A stretch of DNA of 64,000 nt from an uncultured bacterium (lineage in GTDB: Bacteria > Myxococcota_A > Bradymonadia > UBA7976 > VGTA01), in contig CALSSE010000005.1 in the NCBI GenBank assembly GCA_943788935.1, forward strand, positions 248,001 through 312,000, read 5' to 3'. Under the pieces are notes generated by a model that did not search any database, was not told where the DNA came from, and worked only from the letters and a program-made list of their open reading frames with translations. Of the stretch, positions 57,001-64,000 are shown in pieces. The position numbers were made by a program, and so were the translations under genes. Within the stretch, counting starts at the first letter, position 1; the number at the start of each line of letters is the position of its first letter.

Positions 57001-58686
57001 GTTTATCCTGATGAACTAGAGCCACTCTTCGTTGATCATCCAATGATCGATGAGCTCTCGATCGTAGGGATTCCCGACCCCCAAGGAGATGAGAGAGTTG
57101 GAGCTCTAGTGGTCCTTAAAGAAGAGGCTGCAGAAGGGGCGCGCGGTGATGTGAAAGCGCATATTAATATTATTAATGCCACTCGCCCTGATCATCAGCG
57201 ATTACGAATCTATCGATTTTGGCCTGAGCCTCTGCCTCGGACCGCCACTCGTAAGGTGAGGCGAGCTCAAGTCAGAGCTGAGCTCATCAGACTCATAGAG
57301 GTCAATCGAGCAGCGCGACGAGGCGTATCTCAGATAGACCAAGGACATCATGAAGCAGAAGAGAGCTTTACGCCCAATCAAACCTGGCTCTACTCTGCGA
57401 TCAGCGCGCTCTGCGAAGTCCCCCTCGATGAGCTTAAGCCGACCACTCACCTCATAAGTGATTTAGGACTCTCTTCACTGCAACGAGTTGAGCTCCGTAT
57501 GATGATCGAGGATCGATTGGAGCGATCGGTTGAGAGTGAGCGATATCTCAACGCTGAGACGCTAGACGCCTTAATTTCTCTACTCGATGGGCCTCAAAAG
57601 GCAGAGAGTGAACCGACCTTCACTTCAGATGAAGAGCCCACTAAATCTCTATGGAAGGATTTACCTCGCCCACTCACCGCTCTAGGTCAAAAAGCGGTTG
57701 ATTTGAGTCGAGGACTGGCCTTCCAGTCTCTCTATAAGCTCAAGATTAAGGGTCGTGAGCATATCCCGCATAATCAACAGAGCATTGTAATCTCTAACCA
57801 CTCTAGTCACCTTGATATCGGCTTAATCAAAGAAGCCTTGCGACCCTATGGTGATCAGCTATGCGCGCTCGCCGCCCAAGATTATTTCTTTGATGATGAG
57901 TATAAAGAAGCTCTGCTCGGTCAATTCACTTTCCTCTTACCGATCGATCGTACCGCTCCCCTTGAGCGTAGCCTTAAGCCAGCAGAAGATGCTATCGCAC
58001 AAGGCTACAGCGTCTTGATTTATCCAGAGGGTACTCGCTCCAGTGATGGAGAGCTCCAAGATTTCAAGCTCGGCGTGGGCTATCTGCAACGACGGACAAA
58101 ACTGCCTATATTACCACTCTATCTCAAAGGGACTCATCGCGCTCTCCCTAAGGGGAGTAATGTTCCTAAAGTCGGACGCACCCTAAGCGCCAAGATAGGC
58201 CCTCTAATCTCCACTGATCTCTTCGAGGAGCGCTGTGGGAGTAAGCGAAGACATGAACAATATCAAGAGGCGGCTCAGGTCTGCTTAGAGGCTATTGAGT
58301 CCTTAAGGGATGGCGCGAATTATCCTTGGTTAAACGAGATTATGGAAGGCACAGAGACGTCAAGTTCAACCGCTGAGCGACTCCTCAGCGAGCTAGGAGA
58401 GAAATTCAGCGTAGAGCGCGTTGAATCTCCCATTTCTTGGTATTTCAGTCTCGGGGAACGCGCTGATGAGAAGTGGACACTCATGGTGAGTGATCATGGA
58501 GTCGAGTATCACCAAGGAAAGCCACAAAAGGGTCAAGCTGACTGCGTGCTCAAGACTGACATTTCGGTATTTACTCGTATGGTTCGAGAGGGATATGTGC
58601 CGAGCTTCGCTGAATTCGCAGAGGGTAAAGTGAAGACCAATAACCCCAATCTCTTACGCGCTTTCCAAAGCGTCTTTGGGCTCTGA
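54013..58686 (+). CDS. elbD: ElbD-like multidomain enzyme: acyl reductase, AMP ligase, ACP, acyltransferase, SCP2
   Basis: A 1557-residue multifunctional lipid enzyme. Order: NAD(P)-dependent fatty acyl reductase domain of the thioester/male-sterility type (LLITGVTGFVGKVLL at residue ~27, YTYTKSLGEQ at ~280); acyl-AMP ligase (LLFTSGTTGEPKGVMLSHS at ~714); an acyl carrier protein (SDLGLSSLQRVEL, phosphopantetheine Ser at ~1155); a PlsC-type acyltransferase (NHSSHLD near 1262, YPEGTRS near 1338); and a SCP2-like lipid-binding C-terminus (~1470-1557). ElbD of Myxococcus/Stigmatella makes alkyl ether lipids from acyl chains, and this domain order fits. GGAGG at 54001-54005 sets ATG 54013; a GTG at 54007 overlaps the upstream stop. 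The SDR gene follows. Confidence 0.85.
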   Translation: MSEVSQVEDNTSADLLSVVDQLSDQHLLITGVTGFVGKVLLTLIAARIPTIRKVSVLIRSNHRGSAKERFEAEVRHSEPFKATRDLVEKFDEWIDRVVHPVTGDITEDQLGISDEDYHDLTRQDPLDLIIHCAGNVNFDPPLNEALEVNTLGAQHKVALARDAGCPLVHMSTCFVVGERSGPISEDKDIIGYAPNRRPFDPQREVKDAVELIERWRREANDQVNEERFYQEAREILLGEGRAPESERALEIQVKKQRDRWLKQRLKEAGMTRAKRWGWTNTYTYTKSLGEQLTTLRSEAEGVPLTIVRPAIVESAHSFPFPGWNEGINTCAPIVYLYWKGQRFSPSDPDNILDVIPVDWVCQGTLLAAAELLEGRGKRVYQLSTGGENPLRMRRAIELTNLAWRAQYDREFKPLKRHILRNLDTITVSASQYQKYGAPAVERATRGLSGLLKSLPKPARRLVKPVERGVKMLNKSAQLTDSIFKIFTPFILENNPQFLTDHVLNAAQRLSPAEREVLGYPVLDLDWRHYWIDVHMAGLHKWAFGELDERVSRAKPVTVEQDLVALLSRACKEYEYKPAIQHFTADGVEVTYTYGDLWQASRAVAGAAQSSGLLRGDRALLIGPNEPAWPMIYFGLLMADVTVVPVDHEMAADEVSRIAETAQAKMIIHHEEWDLIGDGALAQWPHQSWGESLSALPIAEEELTLSDRSELLASLLFTSGTTGEPKGVMLSHSNFCSLVANLHRVFKVTHRDRFLSVLPLFHTFEFSGGLLMPLSAGAQITYLSDREGPTLRRAMREIKPTGIIGIPALWDVLEKRIQSQVSDRGQVAEILFKASVKLNRRARQLGVNLGPTVFKEIHENLGGDIRYLISGGAALKQSSLDVFEGLGFELLEGYGLTEAAPVLTVRRPGDRRGGGSVGRALPEVEIKISQPDDQGIGEVIARGPTIMQGYVDRPQATEEVLRDGWLHTGDLGYLDQHGQLILTGRSKELIVTSSGKNVYPDELEPLFVDHPMIDELSIVGIPDPQGDERVGALVVLKEEAAEGARGDVKAHINIINATRPDHQRLRIYRFWPEPLPRTATRKVRRAQVRAELIRLIEVNRAARRGVSQIDQGHHEAEESFTPNQTWLYSAISALCEVPLDELKPTTHLISDLGLSSLQRVELRMMIEDRLERSVESERYLNAETLDALISLLDGPQKAESEPTFTSDEEPTKSLWKDLPRPLTALGQKAVDLSRGLAFQSLYKLKIKGREHIPHNQQSIVISNHSSHLDIGLIKEALRPYGDQLCALAAQDYFFDDEYKEALLGQFTFLLPIDRTAPLERSLKPAEDAIAQGYSVLIYPEGTRSSDGELQDFKLGVGYLQRRTKLPILPLYLKGTHRALPKGSNVPKVGRTLSAKIGPLISTDLFEERCGSKRRHEQYQEAAQVCLEAIESLRDGANYPWLNEIMEGTETSSSTAERLLSELGEKFSVERVESPISWYFSLGERADEKWTLMVSDHGVEYHQGKPQKGQADCVLKTDISVFTRMVREGYVPSFAEFAEGKVKTNNPNLLRAFQSVFGL

Positions 58687-58713
58687 AAATGACCGGGGAA
58701 AAGGAGAGAGCTG

Positions 58714-59742
58714 ATGACAAGTTTTGATGAGGCTTCACATCGACCATTAGCGGTAGTGATCGGAGGCACTGGACTCCTCGGCGGTCACCTCTGTCAGACG
58801 CTCTTGAAACAGGGATGGTCTGTCCGATCTTTGAGCCGTTCTGGGAGCGCGCCTTTGAGCACACCGCTCTCAGCAGAAGAGCTTGAAATGATCGACTTTC
58901 AGCCGGTTAATATTCTCGATGAAGAGGCGCTCTATATCGCCTGCGAAGGAGCCGATGCACTCTACCACCTCGCCGGTAGAGTGAGTCGTCATCCCAAAGA
59001 CTCAGGGGCCCTCCATCAACTACATATTCAAGGGACGAACAACTTTCTATCAGTCTCCGCTCGTCGCGAAATTGGTCTGCTCCTTTATTTGAGTACCAGC
59101 GGTGTCTCTGGGGTCTCGAAGCGATCCCTTGAGGCAGATGAAGAGACACCATATGCTCGAGAGTTGATCGCTGATTGGGCTTACTATCAATCCAAGCTCT
59201 TCGCCGAGGAAGAGGTCTTACGAGCCTGCGAGCGAGGCCTTCCCGTGAAGATTGCCCGCCCTTCTCTCCTACTCGGGCCCGGTGACCCCACCGGTCAGAG
59301 TCATGAGGACCTCCTCCTCTTTTTAAGCGGACAGCTCAAAGCGGTTCCCCCCGGTGGACTCAACGCGGTAGATGTGAGAGATGTCGCCTCATTTTTACCG
59401 ATCCTCATGGAGCGAGGTGAGGTCGGGATAGGTTACATGATCGGTGGCACCAATCTCAGCGCCCGATCATTGATCAATCAAATCGCGCAGATCACTGATC
59501 GGCCTCCACCTCTCCTAGACCTCCCCCTTAAGGCGACCAAACGAGCGATGGGGCCTCTCAAATGGTTAAGCTCAATCCCCATGTTTGGAGGGATTGATCC
59601 GCAGACCTTTGAGATGGCCTGTCATTATTGGTACATCAACAATGAGAGAGCGATATCACTCGGTTTTACCCCTCGTCCGCTCTCTGACACTCTCCTCGCC
59701 GCGCTTAGAGACCTAAAGAGGCGAGGGTTTTATCATGATTAG
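58714..59742 (+). CDS. NAD-dependent epimerase/dehydratase of ether-lipid cluster
   Basis: A 342-residue extended SDR. The cofactor motif is VIGGTGLLGGHL; the Ser/Tyr/Lys site is LSTSGVSGV and YYQSKLFAEEE (YxxxK); IARPSLLLGPGDPTG and NAVDVRDVASFL match the family used on lipid or sugar intermediates. It starts 28 bp after the ElbD-like gene, with AAGGAG seven bases before the ATG, so it is the last gene of that operon, as in myxobacterial elb clusters. It may act on the keto or hydroxy intermediate of alkylglycerol formation, by inference. Its last 38 bp overlap the convergent dipeptidase gene. Confidence 0.85.
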   Translation: MTSFDEASHRPLAVVIGGTGLLGGHLCQTLLKQGWSVRSLSRSGSAPLSTPLSAEELEMIDFQPVNILDEEALYIACEGADALYHLAGRVSRHPKDSGALHQLHIQGTNNFLSVSARREIGLLLYLSTSGVSGVSKRSLEADEETPYARELIADWAYYQSKLFAEEEVLRACERGLPVKIARPSLLLGPGDPTGQSHEDLLLFLSGQLKAVPPGGLNAVDVRDVASFLPILMERGEVGIGYMIGGTNLSARSLINQIAQITDRPPPLLDLPLKATKRAMGPLKWLSSIPMFGGIDPQTFEMACHYWYINNERAISLGFTPRPLSDTLLAALRDLKRRGFYHD

Positions 59743-60796
59743 CGCTCAGCGCCTCTACTTGAGTCATAACCCGTGCCATGTTCTCTCCAAGGATGAGCGC
59801 TCTCTCCTCTTGATTGAAGCCGCGTCGCTCGAGAGCGGCCGGCAAAGACCGCCAAGTCTCCGGCGGGAGATACATAATCTCGCTGAGTCCTCCTTGGTAA
59901 CCCGCTGAACTTGGCCACCAACGATTGGGGTCATACTCTCCAAGGAAGACATCATCAGGAGGCGTATCATCGACACCTTCTTGCGAAAAGCTGATATCAA
60001 GACCAATCCCTACATAAGAAGGCCCTGCTCGCTCGGCGACATAGCAGAGATGATCTAAGAGGGTCTCGAGGCGCGGATGCGCTTCACCGAGAAATAGATT
60101 CACGCCTGTGAGACAGATCACCCCGCCCCCTTCAGCGATCTGATCAATCATAACGTCGCTCATGTTACGCTGATGAGTCACTAAACTCGCTGGATTAGCA
60201 TGGCTGACGATCACTGGGCTCTCCGAGCATTCGATCAGCTCTAGGCTCGCTCGCTCGCTCATATGAGCGCAGTCCACTAATATGCCCGCCTGATTCATGG
60301 AGGTCACCACCTCTCGTCCCAAGGCAGTGAGCCCCTGTGGATGATCATGGCACCCTCCGGCGATAGAGTTATTACGGTTGTAAGCAAGGTGCATCTGCCT
60401 CACACCGAGAGCCCGATAGAGAGAGACCATCGCCGGGCTCTCGAGGAGAGGGAGCGCTCCCTCAAGATCGAAACCAACACTCAAGAGCCCTCGCTCCGCC
60501 GCCGTTCTGATCTCAGAGATTGATCCAGCGAGGACCAAGCGCGGGTGCTGATTAATGGTCTCTCGGAGGTGAGCAAGGACGCGCATTACTTGTGGCAAGG
60601 GATTCATATCCATGCCCACATTGACCGAGATATAGCTGACCCCTGACTCCAAATAACGGAGTAAGGGAGAGAGAGACACTTGAGGATGAAGCGGGAGGCA
60701 AGCATGCGCCTCCCAACGGAGGAGGTGATTCGGCGCTGACTCAATCGGCGCTGACTTGGTAGAGACGATAGGTCGATCAGCCATCAGCATTATCAT
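59705..60796 (-). CDS. Membrane dipeptidase family (M19) peptidase
   Basis: A metallo-dependent amidohydrolase-fold dipeptidase of family M19, about 363 residues, no signal peptide. Conserved pieces are WEAHACLPLHP (the DGHxD metal site; here H-x-C), FDLEGALPLL (bridging Glu), VSHANPASL (metal His), QRNMSD and GIGLDISF. The HxC variant occurs in a recognised subset of bacterial M19 proteins as I recall it, so it is not necessarily a defect. It would cleave dipeptides. The start is ambiguous among three ATGs at 60796, 60790 and 60784, all overlapping the stop of the upstream MscS gene (60777). It is translationally coupled to that gene and convergent with the SDR. Confidence 0.8.
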   Translation of the reverse strand: MIMLMADRPIVSTKSAPIESAPNHLLRWEAHACLPLHPQVSLSPLLRYLESGVSYISVNVGMDMNPLPQVMRVLAHLRETINQHPRLVLAGSISEIRTAAERGLLSVGFDLEGALPLLESPAMVSLYRALGVRQMHLAYNRNNSIAGGCHDHPQGLTALGREVVTSMNQAGILVDCAHMSERASLELIECSESPVIVSHANPASLVTHQRNMSDVMIDQIAEGGGVICLTGVNLFLGEAHPRLETLLDHLCYVAERAGPSYVGIGLDISFSQEGVDDTPPDDVFLGEYDPNRWWPSSAGYQGGLSEIMYLPPETWRSLPAALERRGFNQEERALILGENMARVMTQVEALSANHDKTLASLGL

Positions 60797-62198
60797 CGCT
60801 TGGAGCGGTACGAGACTCCCGGTGATCAGTCGCCTGTGGTATACGAGCGGCAAAGAGACGACGCGCTTGAGCGTCTAGGTCAGACAGAGCCTCTGGATCG
60901 CTGTTCGTTTGATAAATGCTCATACTTGGGAAGGCGAATTGAACCCCGATCGAGTTCAAGCGTTGCATGATCCTTAAATTGACATCTTGCTTAATGGAGA
61001 GGTATTCCTCCCAATCAGTGGTCTTAGTGAAATAATAGATAAAGATCTCCAACGCGGAGTCTCCAAATTCTGTGAACTTGACCAACCAAAAACTCTGATC
61101 AACCTCTTCGTGCCCCCGCAAGATATCGCGGATACGCTCCACGGACTCCTCAAGCATGGCGGGGGTCGTGTCGTAGGTGACTCCAATCTTGTAACTAATG
61201 CGGCGCTTCTGCATTCGACTGAAATTCTCTATCACCTCATTGGCGATTTGACGATTAGGGACGCTAACTACAGTATTAGCGAAGGTTCTAATACGAGTGG
61301 ACCTCAGCCCTATCTCTTCGACAACTCCCTCAAGCTGAGTGGTTTTAATCCAGTCCTTTACCCTAAAAGGCTGGTCAGTGTAGATCATCAACGCACCGAA
61401 CCAGTTGGCGAGCGTATCTTGAGCAGCGAGCGCAAAAGCCAACCCTCCGACACCTAGCCCAGCGATGATCCCCGCCACATTGACTCCAAACTCCTGTAAC
61501 ATGAGCAACGCGCCAACCACGTACACCGTGATCCTCAATAAGCGACTCACCAGCGGTGCGATATAATCATCAAGAGTAGACTCTGTCTGCGCTGTCCATT
61601 GAGTCATTAAGTGGGATACAACTGACATCGATCGACCGATCGCCCAAGTAATGAGAGCGATTAAGATAAGCCGATAACTAAGATAAAGATAATGAGCGAG
61701 GTCTTGATTGAGGTTGAGCCATTTTAGAGCCGAGTAAAAGCCGACCGCTACAATAAGCAGCTCTATTGGACGCTCTAAAAGAACGACTAGTTGATCATCA
61801 AATTGATTTTTTGTTTTACCGGTCAACTTAGTCGCCCAAGAGATCACTAGTTTGATAAAGATCGCTCTCAGCGCGAACAAGAACAAAATACTTATGGCGA
61901 ACATCACCCACCGCCATGACTCAGAGCCGAAGAGGCTCTGAGTTGCACCTGGCATCTGATGAGAGAGCGTCTCGCTAATCAGATTAGTATCTGCATGTTG
62001 AGCTTTTATTATCTCTCCTTGAGCGGTCGTGATCTCTTCTTGAGCAGAGCTCAAAGATAAATGAGCACATAGGACGAATGGTAGAGTAACGAACAAAGTG
62101 AGAGATAGCGTAACTAGCGATCTCGATAATCTTGATAATTTTGGCAAATTCGACGGGGCAGAAAAACACCTAAATATGGAGAGAGTGACGCTTCGCAT
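60777..62198 (-). CDS. Small-conductance mechanosensitive channel (MscS family)
   Basis: A 473-residue inner-membrane channel that opens under membrane tension during osmotic downshock. A signal peptide (LFVTLPFVLCAHLSLSSA) leads to a periplasmic stretch, then membrane segments (RWVMFAISILFLFALRAIF, ELLIVAVGFYSALKW, LILIALITWAIG, VYVVGALLMLQEFG) and the pore helix GIIAGLGVGGLAFALAAQDTLANWFG, the MscS signature. The cytoplasmic beta domain follows (DWIKTTQLEGVVEEIGLRSTRIRTF, VSVPNRQIANEVIENFSR). Longer N-terminus than E. coli MscS (286 aa), close to MscS-like channels of 400-500 residues. It is the first gene of a minus-strand pair with the dipeptidase. Confidence 0.92.
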   Translation of the reverse strand: MRSVTLSIFRCFSAPSNLPKLSRLSRSLVTLSLTLFVTLPFVLCAHLSLSSAQEEITTAQGEIIKAQHADTNLISETLSHQMPGATQSLFGSESWRWVMFAISILFLFALRAIFIKLVISWATKLTGKTKNQFDDQLVVLLERPIELLIVAVGFYSALKWLNLNQDLAHYLYLSYRLILIALITWAIGRSMSVVSHLMTQWTAQTESTLDDYIAPLVSRLLRITVYVVGALLMLQEFGVNVAGIIAGLGVGGLAFALAAQDTLANWFGALMIYTDQPFRVKDWIKTTQLEGVVEEIGLRSTRIRTFANTVVSVPNRQIANEVIENFSRMQKRRISYKIGVTYDTTPAMLEESVERIRDILRGHEEVDQSFWLVKFTEFGDSALEIFIYYFTKTTDWEEYLSIKQDVNLRIMQRLNSIGVQFAFPSMSIYQTNSDPEALSDLDAQARRLFAARIPQATDHRESRTAPSDDNADG

Positions 62199-62369
62199 TA
62201 CTGTAAACCTCTTGGTACTGAGTTGCGGTTACCATGCCAAATAATCGTCTCAGACTCAATGAGCATAGATGAGCTGTATAGGAAATGAATACTTGTTAAT
62301 ATTCTTTACCTTACAGTTGTGATTGTGATATTTATACTGAGTAATCTTCATTGTTTAAGGTTAAAAAGC

Positions 62370-64000
62370 ATGTTTGTTGTCAACACAAATACTTCATCTA
62401 TTAACGCTTTTAATAGTATTAGAACTAATCAAAGTGATGTGGCTAGGGGGTTCGAGAGACTCTCTAGTGGTCTCCGAATCAACGGAGCGCGTGATGACGC
62501 CGCGGGTCTCTCCATCAGCACTCGGATGACAGCTCAAGTCCGAGGAGCTCAACAAGCGACGCGGAACGCTAATGATGCCATCTCCTATCTGCAAACTGCA
62601 GAGGGGGCTCTTGAAGAGACAACTAACATCCTCCAAAGAATGAGAGAGCTCAGCGTCCAATCAGGTAATGAAACGCTCAATTCTCAAGATCGCTCAGCGA
62701 TTCAAGAAGAGCTAAATCAGCTCATGTCTGAGCTAGATCGAATTAATGAGACTACCAATTTTAACACTCAATCGGTCTTCAGTCAGCATAAAACAGTCTC
62801 TCTTAAGCAGACCTATGCCAATGGTGGAAACCTTAATCATTTCGCTGTTGACTACAATGAAAGCGAAGATCTCTCCGGACACGCTTTAGGTCAAGCTGAA
62901 GCAGAGACCCGCAGAGATTTCGTCGTCGATGGCATGAAGAGCGGTTGGCTACAGCAATCCGAGCGAATGATTGAAGAAGACCTCGGTATCATCGGTGACA
63001 ACGACACAATCGCCGTTGATTTTGTAGACGGAGGTGATGGCGCTAATGGTACCCTCGCTTTTGTGGGTGGTAACGACCCCATTCGCTTACACATTGACCT
63101 CAACGACTTTGATAACATCAACTCTCCTGACGGTGGCGCCGCCCCATTATACAGTGATCGTATCATCGCTCACGAGATGGTTCATGCGGTGATGAACGCG
63201 AATAATATTAGTCAATTCGACGATGATAAGCGATGGTTCAACGAAGGGGTAGCTGAGCTCTTACATGGCGCCGCAGATACTCGTCTCGCCTCCACAAATG
63301 TCGCTACATATCAAAGCGGAGGACTCGCCCTCGCCAATGCTTTTGATGGACCCGCTTCGGGGGGAATAGACTATAGTGAGGCCTATGTCGCCGCCGCTTA
63401 TCTCCATCAAGAGGTCATCGATAATGGAGGTCAAGGGATCAAGGATATCCTTCAAGATATGGCAGGAGGTTCAAACCTCAACACCGCGATTGGAGCGAAC
63501 ACTGGGTTCACCGGTACAGCAGACTACCAAGCGACTTTCCAAACCATCGGTGAGGGTGATGTTTTCGCCGCTAATCTTCGACAGAACTTTGTCAATACAG
63601 GTGATACCGGCTCAATCTCAGGGAGCTTCTTCGGGGGAAGTGTACTCGATGCCGAATCGGTCGTCGCTAATAATGCCTACTCAACCTCTGACAAGAAGGG
63701 CGGCCAGCGAGTTGAATTCCATATCGGAGGGAACGCAGAGGATGAGTTAAATATGTATGTCGGCTCATTCAACGTTGACGCCATGGGGCTACGTGAGATT
63801 GATGTCACCGATCATCAAAATGTGGACTTTGCGATCGCTGGACTCTCTGATGCGCTCAACTATGTATCCTCTATGCGTTCTGAGCTTGGTGCGATGCAAA
63901 ACCGACTAGGAACTACCGTTAATTCTCTTCAGATTAACGTAGAGAACACCTCAGCGAGTCGCTCTCGTATCACCGACACAGATTTCGCTGAAGAGACCAG
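62370..64000 (+). CDS. Flagellin with inserted metallopeptidase domain (flagellinolysin type; 3' end missing)
   Basis: A flagellin with ~544 residues inside the window; the C-terminal end is cut off. The N-terminus is canonical: VNTNTSSINAFNSIRTNQSD, ERLSSGLRINGARDDAAGL, and QTAEGALEETTNILQRMRELSVQS. The C-terminal D1 part begins GLSDALNYVSSMRSELGAMQNRL, and SRSRITDTDFAEE ends the window. The hypervariable insert (residues ~145-510) carries a gluzincin zinc-protease site, HEMVH (His268, Glu269, His272) and WFNEGVAELLHG (Glu292), with all ligands present. Such flagellinolysins, described from Clostridium, form a proteolytic filament. Start is the ATG at 62370, following a short AT-rich leader; no clear Shine-Dalgarno sequence. 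The presumed promoter lies in 62199-62369. Confidence 0.9.
   Translation, partial: MFVVNTNTSSINAFNSIRTNQSDVARGFERLSSGLRINGARDDAAGLSISTRMTAQVRGAQQATRNANDAISYLQTAEGALEETTNILQRMRELSVQSGNETLNSQDRSAIQEELNQLMSELDRINETTNFNTQSVFSQHKTVSLKQTYANGGNLNHFAVDYNESEDLSGHALGQAEAETRRDFVVDGMKSGWLQQSERMIEEDLGIIGDNDTIAVDFVDGGDGANGTLAFVGGNDPIRLHIDLNDFDNINSPDGGAAPLYSDRIIAHEMVHAVMNANNISQFDDDKRWFNEGVAELLHGAADTRLASTNVATYQSGGLALANAFDGPASGGIDYSEAYVAAAYLHQEVIDNGGQGIKDILQDMAGGSNLNTAIGANTGFTGTADYQATFQTIGEGDVFAANLRQNFVNTGDTGSISGSFFGGSVLDAESVVANNAYSTSDKKGGQRVEFHIGGNAEDELNMYVGSFNVDAMGLREIDVTDHQNVDFAIAGLSDALNYVSSMRSELGAMQNRLGTTVNSLQINVENTSASRSRITDTDFAEET

Noticed and set aside
59705..60796. Broken metal site (His-x-Cys instead of His-x-Asp) in the M19 dipeptidase as a sign of inactivation.
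   Set aside because: A WExHxCxPL variant is, as far as I recall, a normal subgroup of bacterial M19 proteins; the other ligands are intact.
62211..62226. TGG...TTGC pair in the leader of the protease flagellin, resembling a sigma-54 promoter.
   Set aside because: The spacing between the GG and GC elements is nine bases, not ten, and the spot is about 150 bp upstream of the start.

Overview
The window looks like chromosomal DNA of a Myxococcota-type bacterium (formerly Deltaproteobacteria), possibly Bradymonadales-like. This is inferred from gene content, not from a marker gene. The supporting signs are many secreted or lipid-anchored proteins with DUF4215, MopE-like (CDGLDNDCDG), TSP type-3 and Asp/Cys repeats; a MYXO-CTERM-like tail; low-complexity Ala-Gly-Glu linkers; an ether-lipid (elb-like) operon built around a multidomain ElbD-like enzyme; and two flagellin-type proteins with extra domains in the variable region. 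Base composition is roughly balanced by eye. No rRNA, tRNA, insertion sequence or CRISPR array was seen.

Layout. 1-8677 (minus strand): three genes read toward the left edge, namely a 1063-aa protein of unknown family, a beta-propeller-like protein, and a very long HEAT-repeat protein with an internal BRCT domain that runs off the window and seems to lack a standard start codon. 8899-13960 (plus): uracil-DNA glycosylase, a large lipoprotein hydrolase with seven Asp/Cys repeats, and an alpha/beta hydrolase. 13979-15388 (minus): a flagellin-like protein with an inserted von Willebrand A domain. 15620-17838: a propeller-type lipoprotein and a RIO kinase, converging on a 17-bp tandem repeat. 18284-20928: a rearranged TSP3 lipoprotein locus with three fragments in mixed orientation. 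21205-23829: a Cys-rich surface protein abutting a zeta-class (cadmium-type) carbonic anhydrase. 24155-33206: a giant repeat-rich lipoprotein split by a +1 frameshift at CCT-TGA.

33400-45967: UDP-glucuronate epimerase-like enzyme, a lipoprotein and secreted DNase I-like pair with Ala-Gly-Glu repeats, a PD-(D/E)XK nuclease, a methionine gamma-lyase-type PLP enzyme, a small conserved protein, an RluD-type pseudouridine synthase, gcvT and gcvH (no gcvP here), a glycosyltransferase, a pentapeptide-repeat protein, and a frameshifted epimerase pseudogene. 45968-48315: a ParA/ParB cassette preceded by five copies of a 25-bp near-palindrome, four of them in a 76-bp tandem array, probably the partition site or operator.

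48513-64000: a SPOR-domain pseudokinase with three kinds of internal repeat; then HAD phosphatase, LarA-like protein, ElbD-like reductase/ligase/ACP/acyltransferase/SCP2 enzyme and an SDR epimerase, read as a probable alkyl ether lipid operon; then, on the minus strand, an MscS channel and an overlapping M19 dipeptidase. The window ends inside a flagellin carrying a gluzincin metalloprotease insert (flagellinolysin type). The most unusual item is the flagellin-VWA protein, especially beside a protease flagellin in the same genome.
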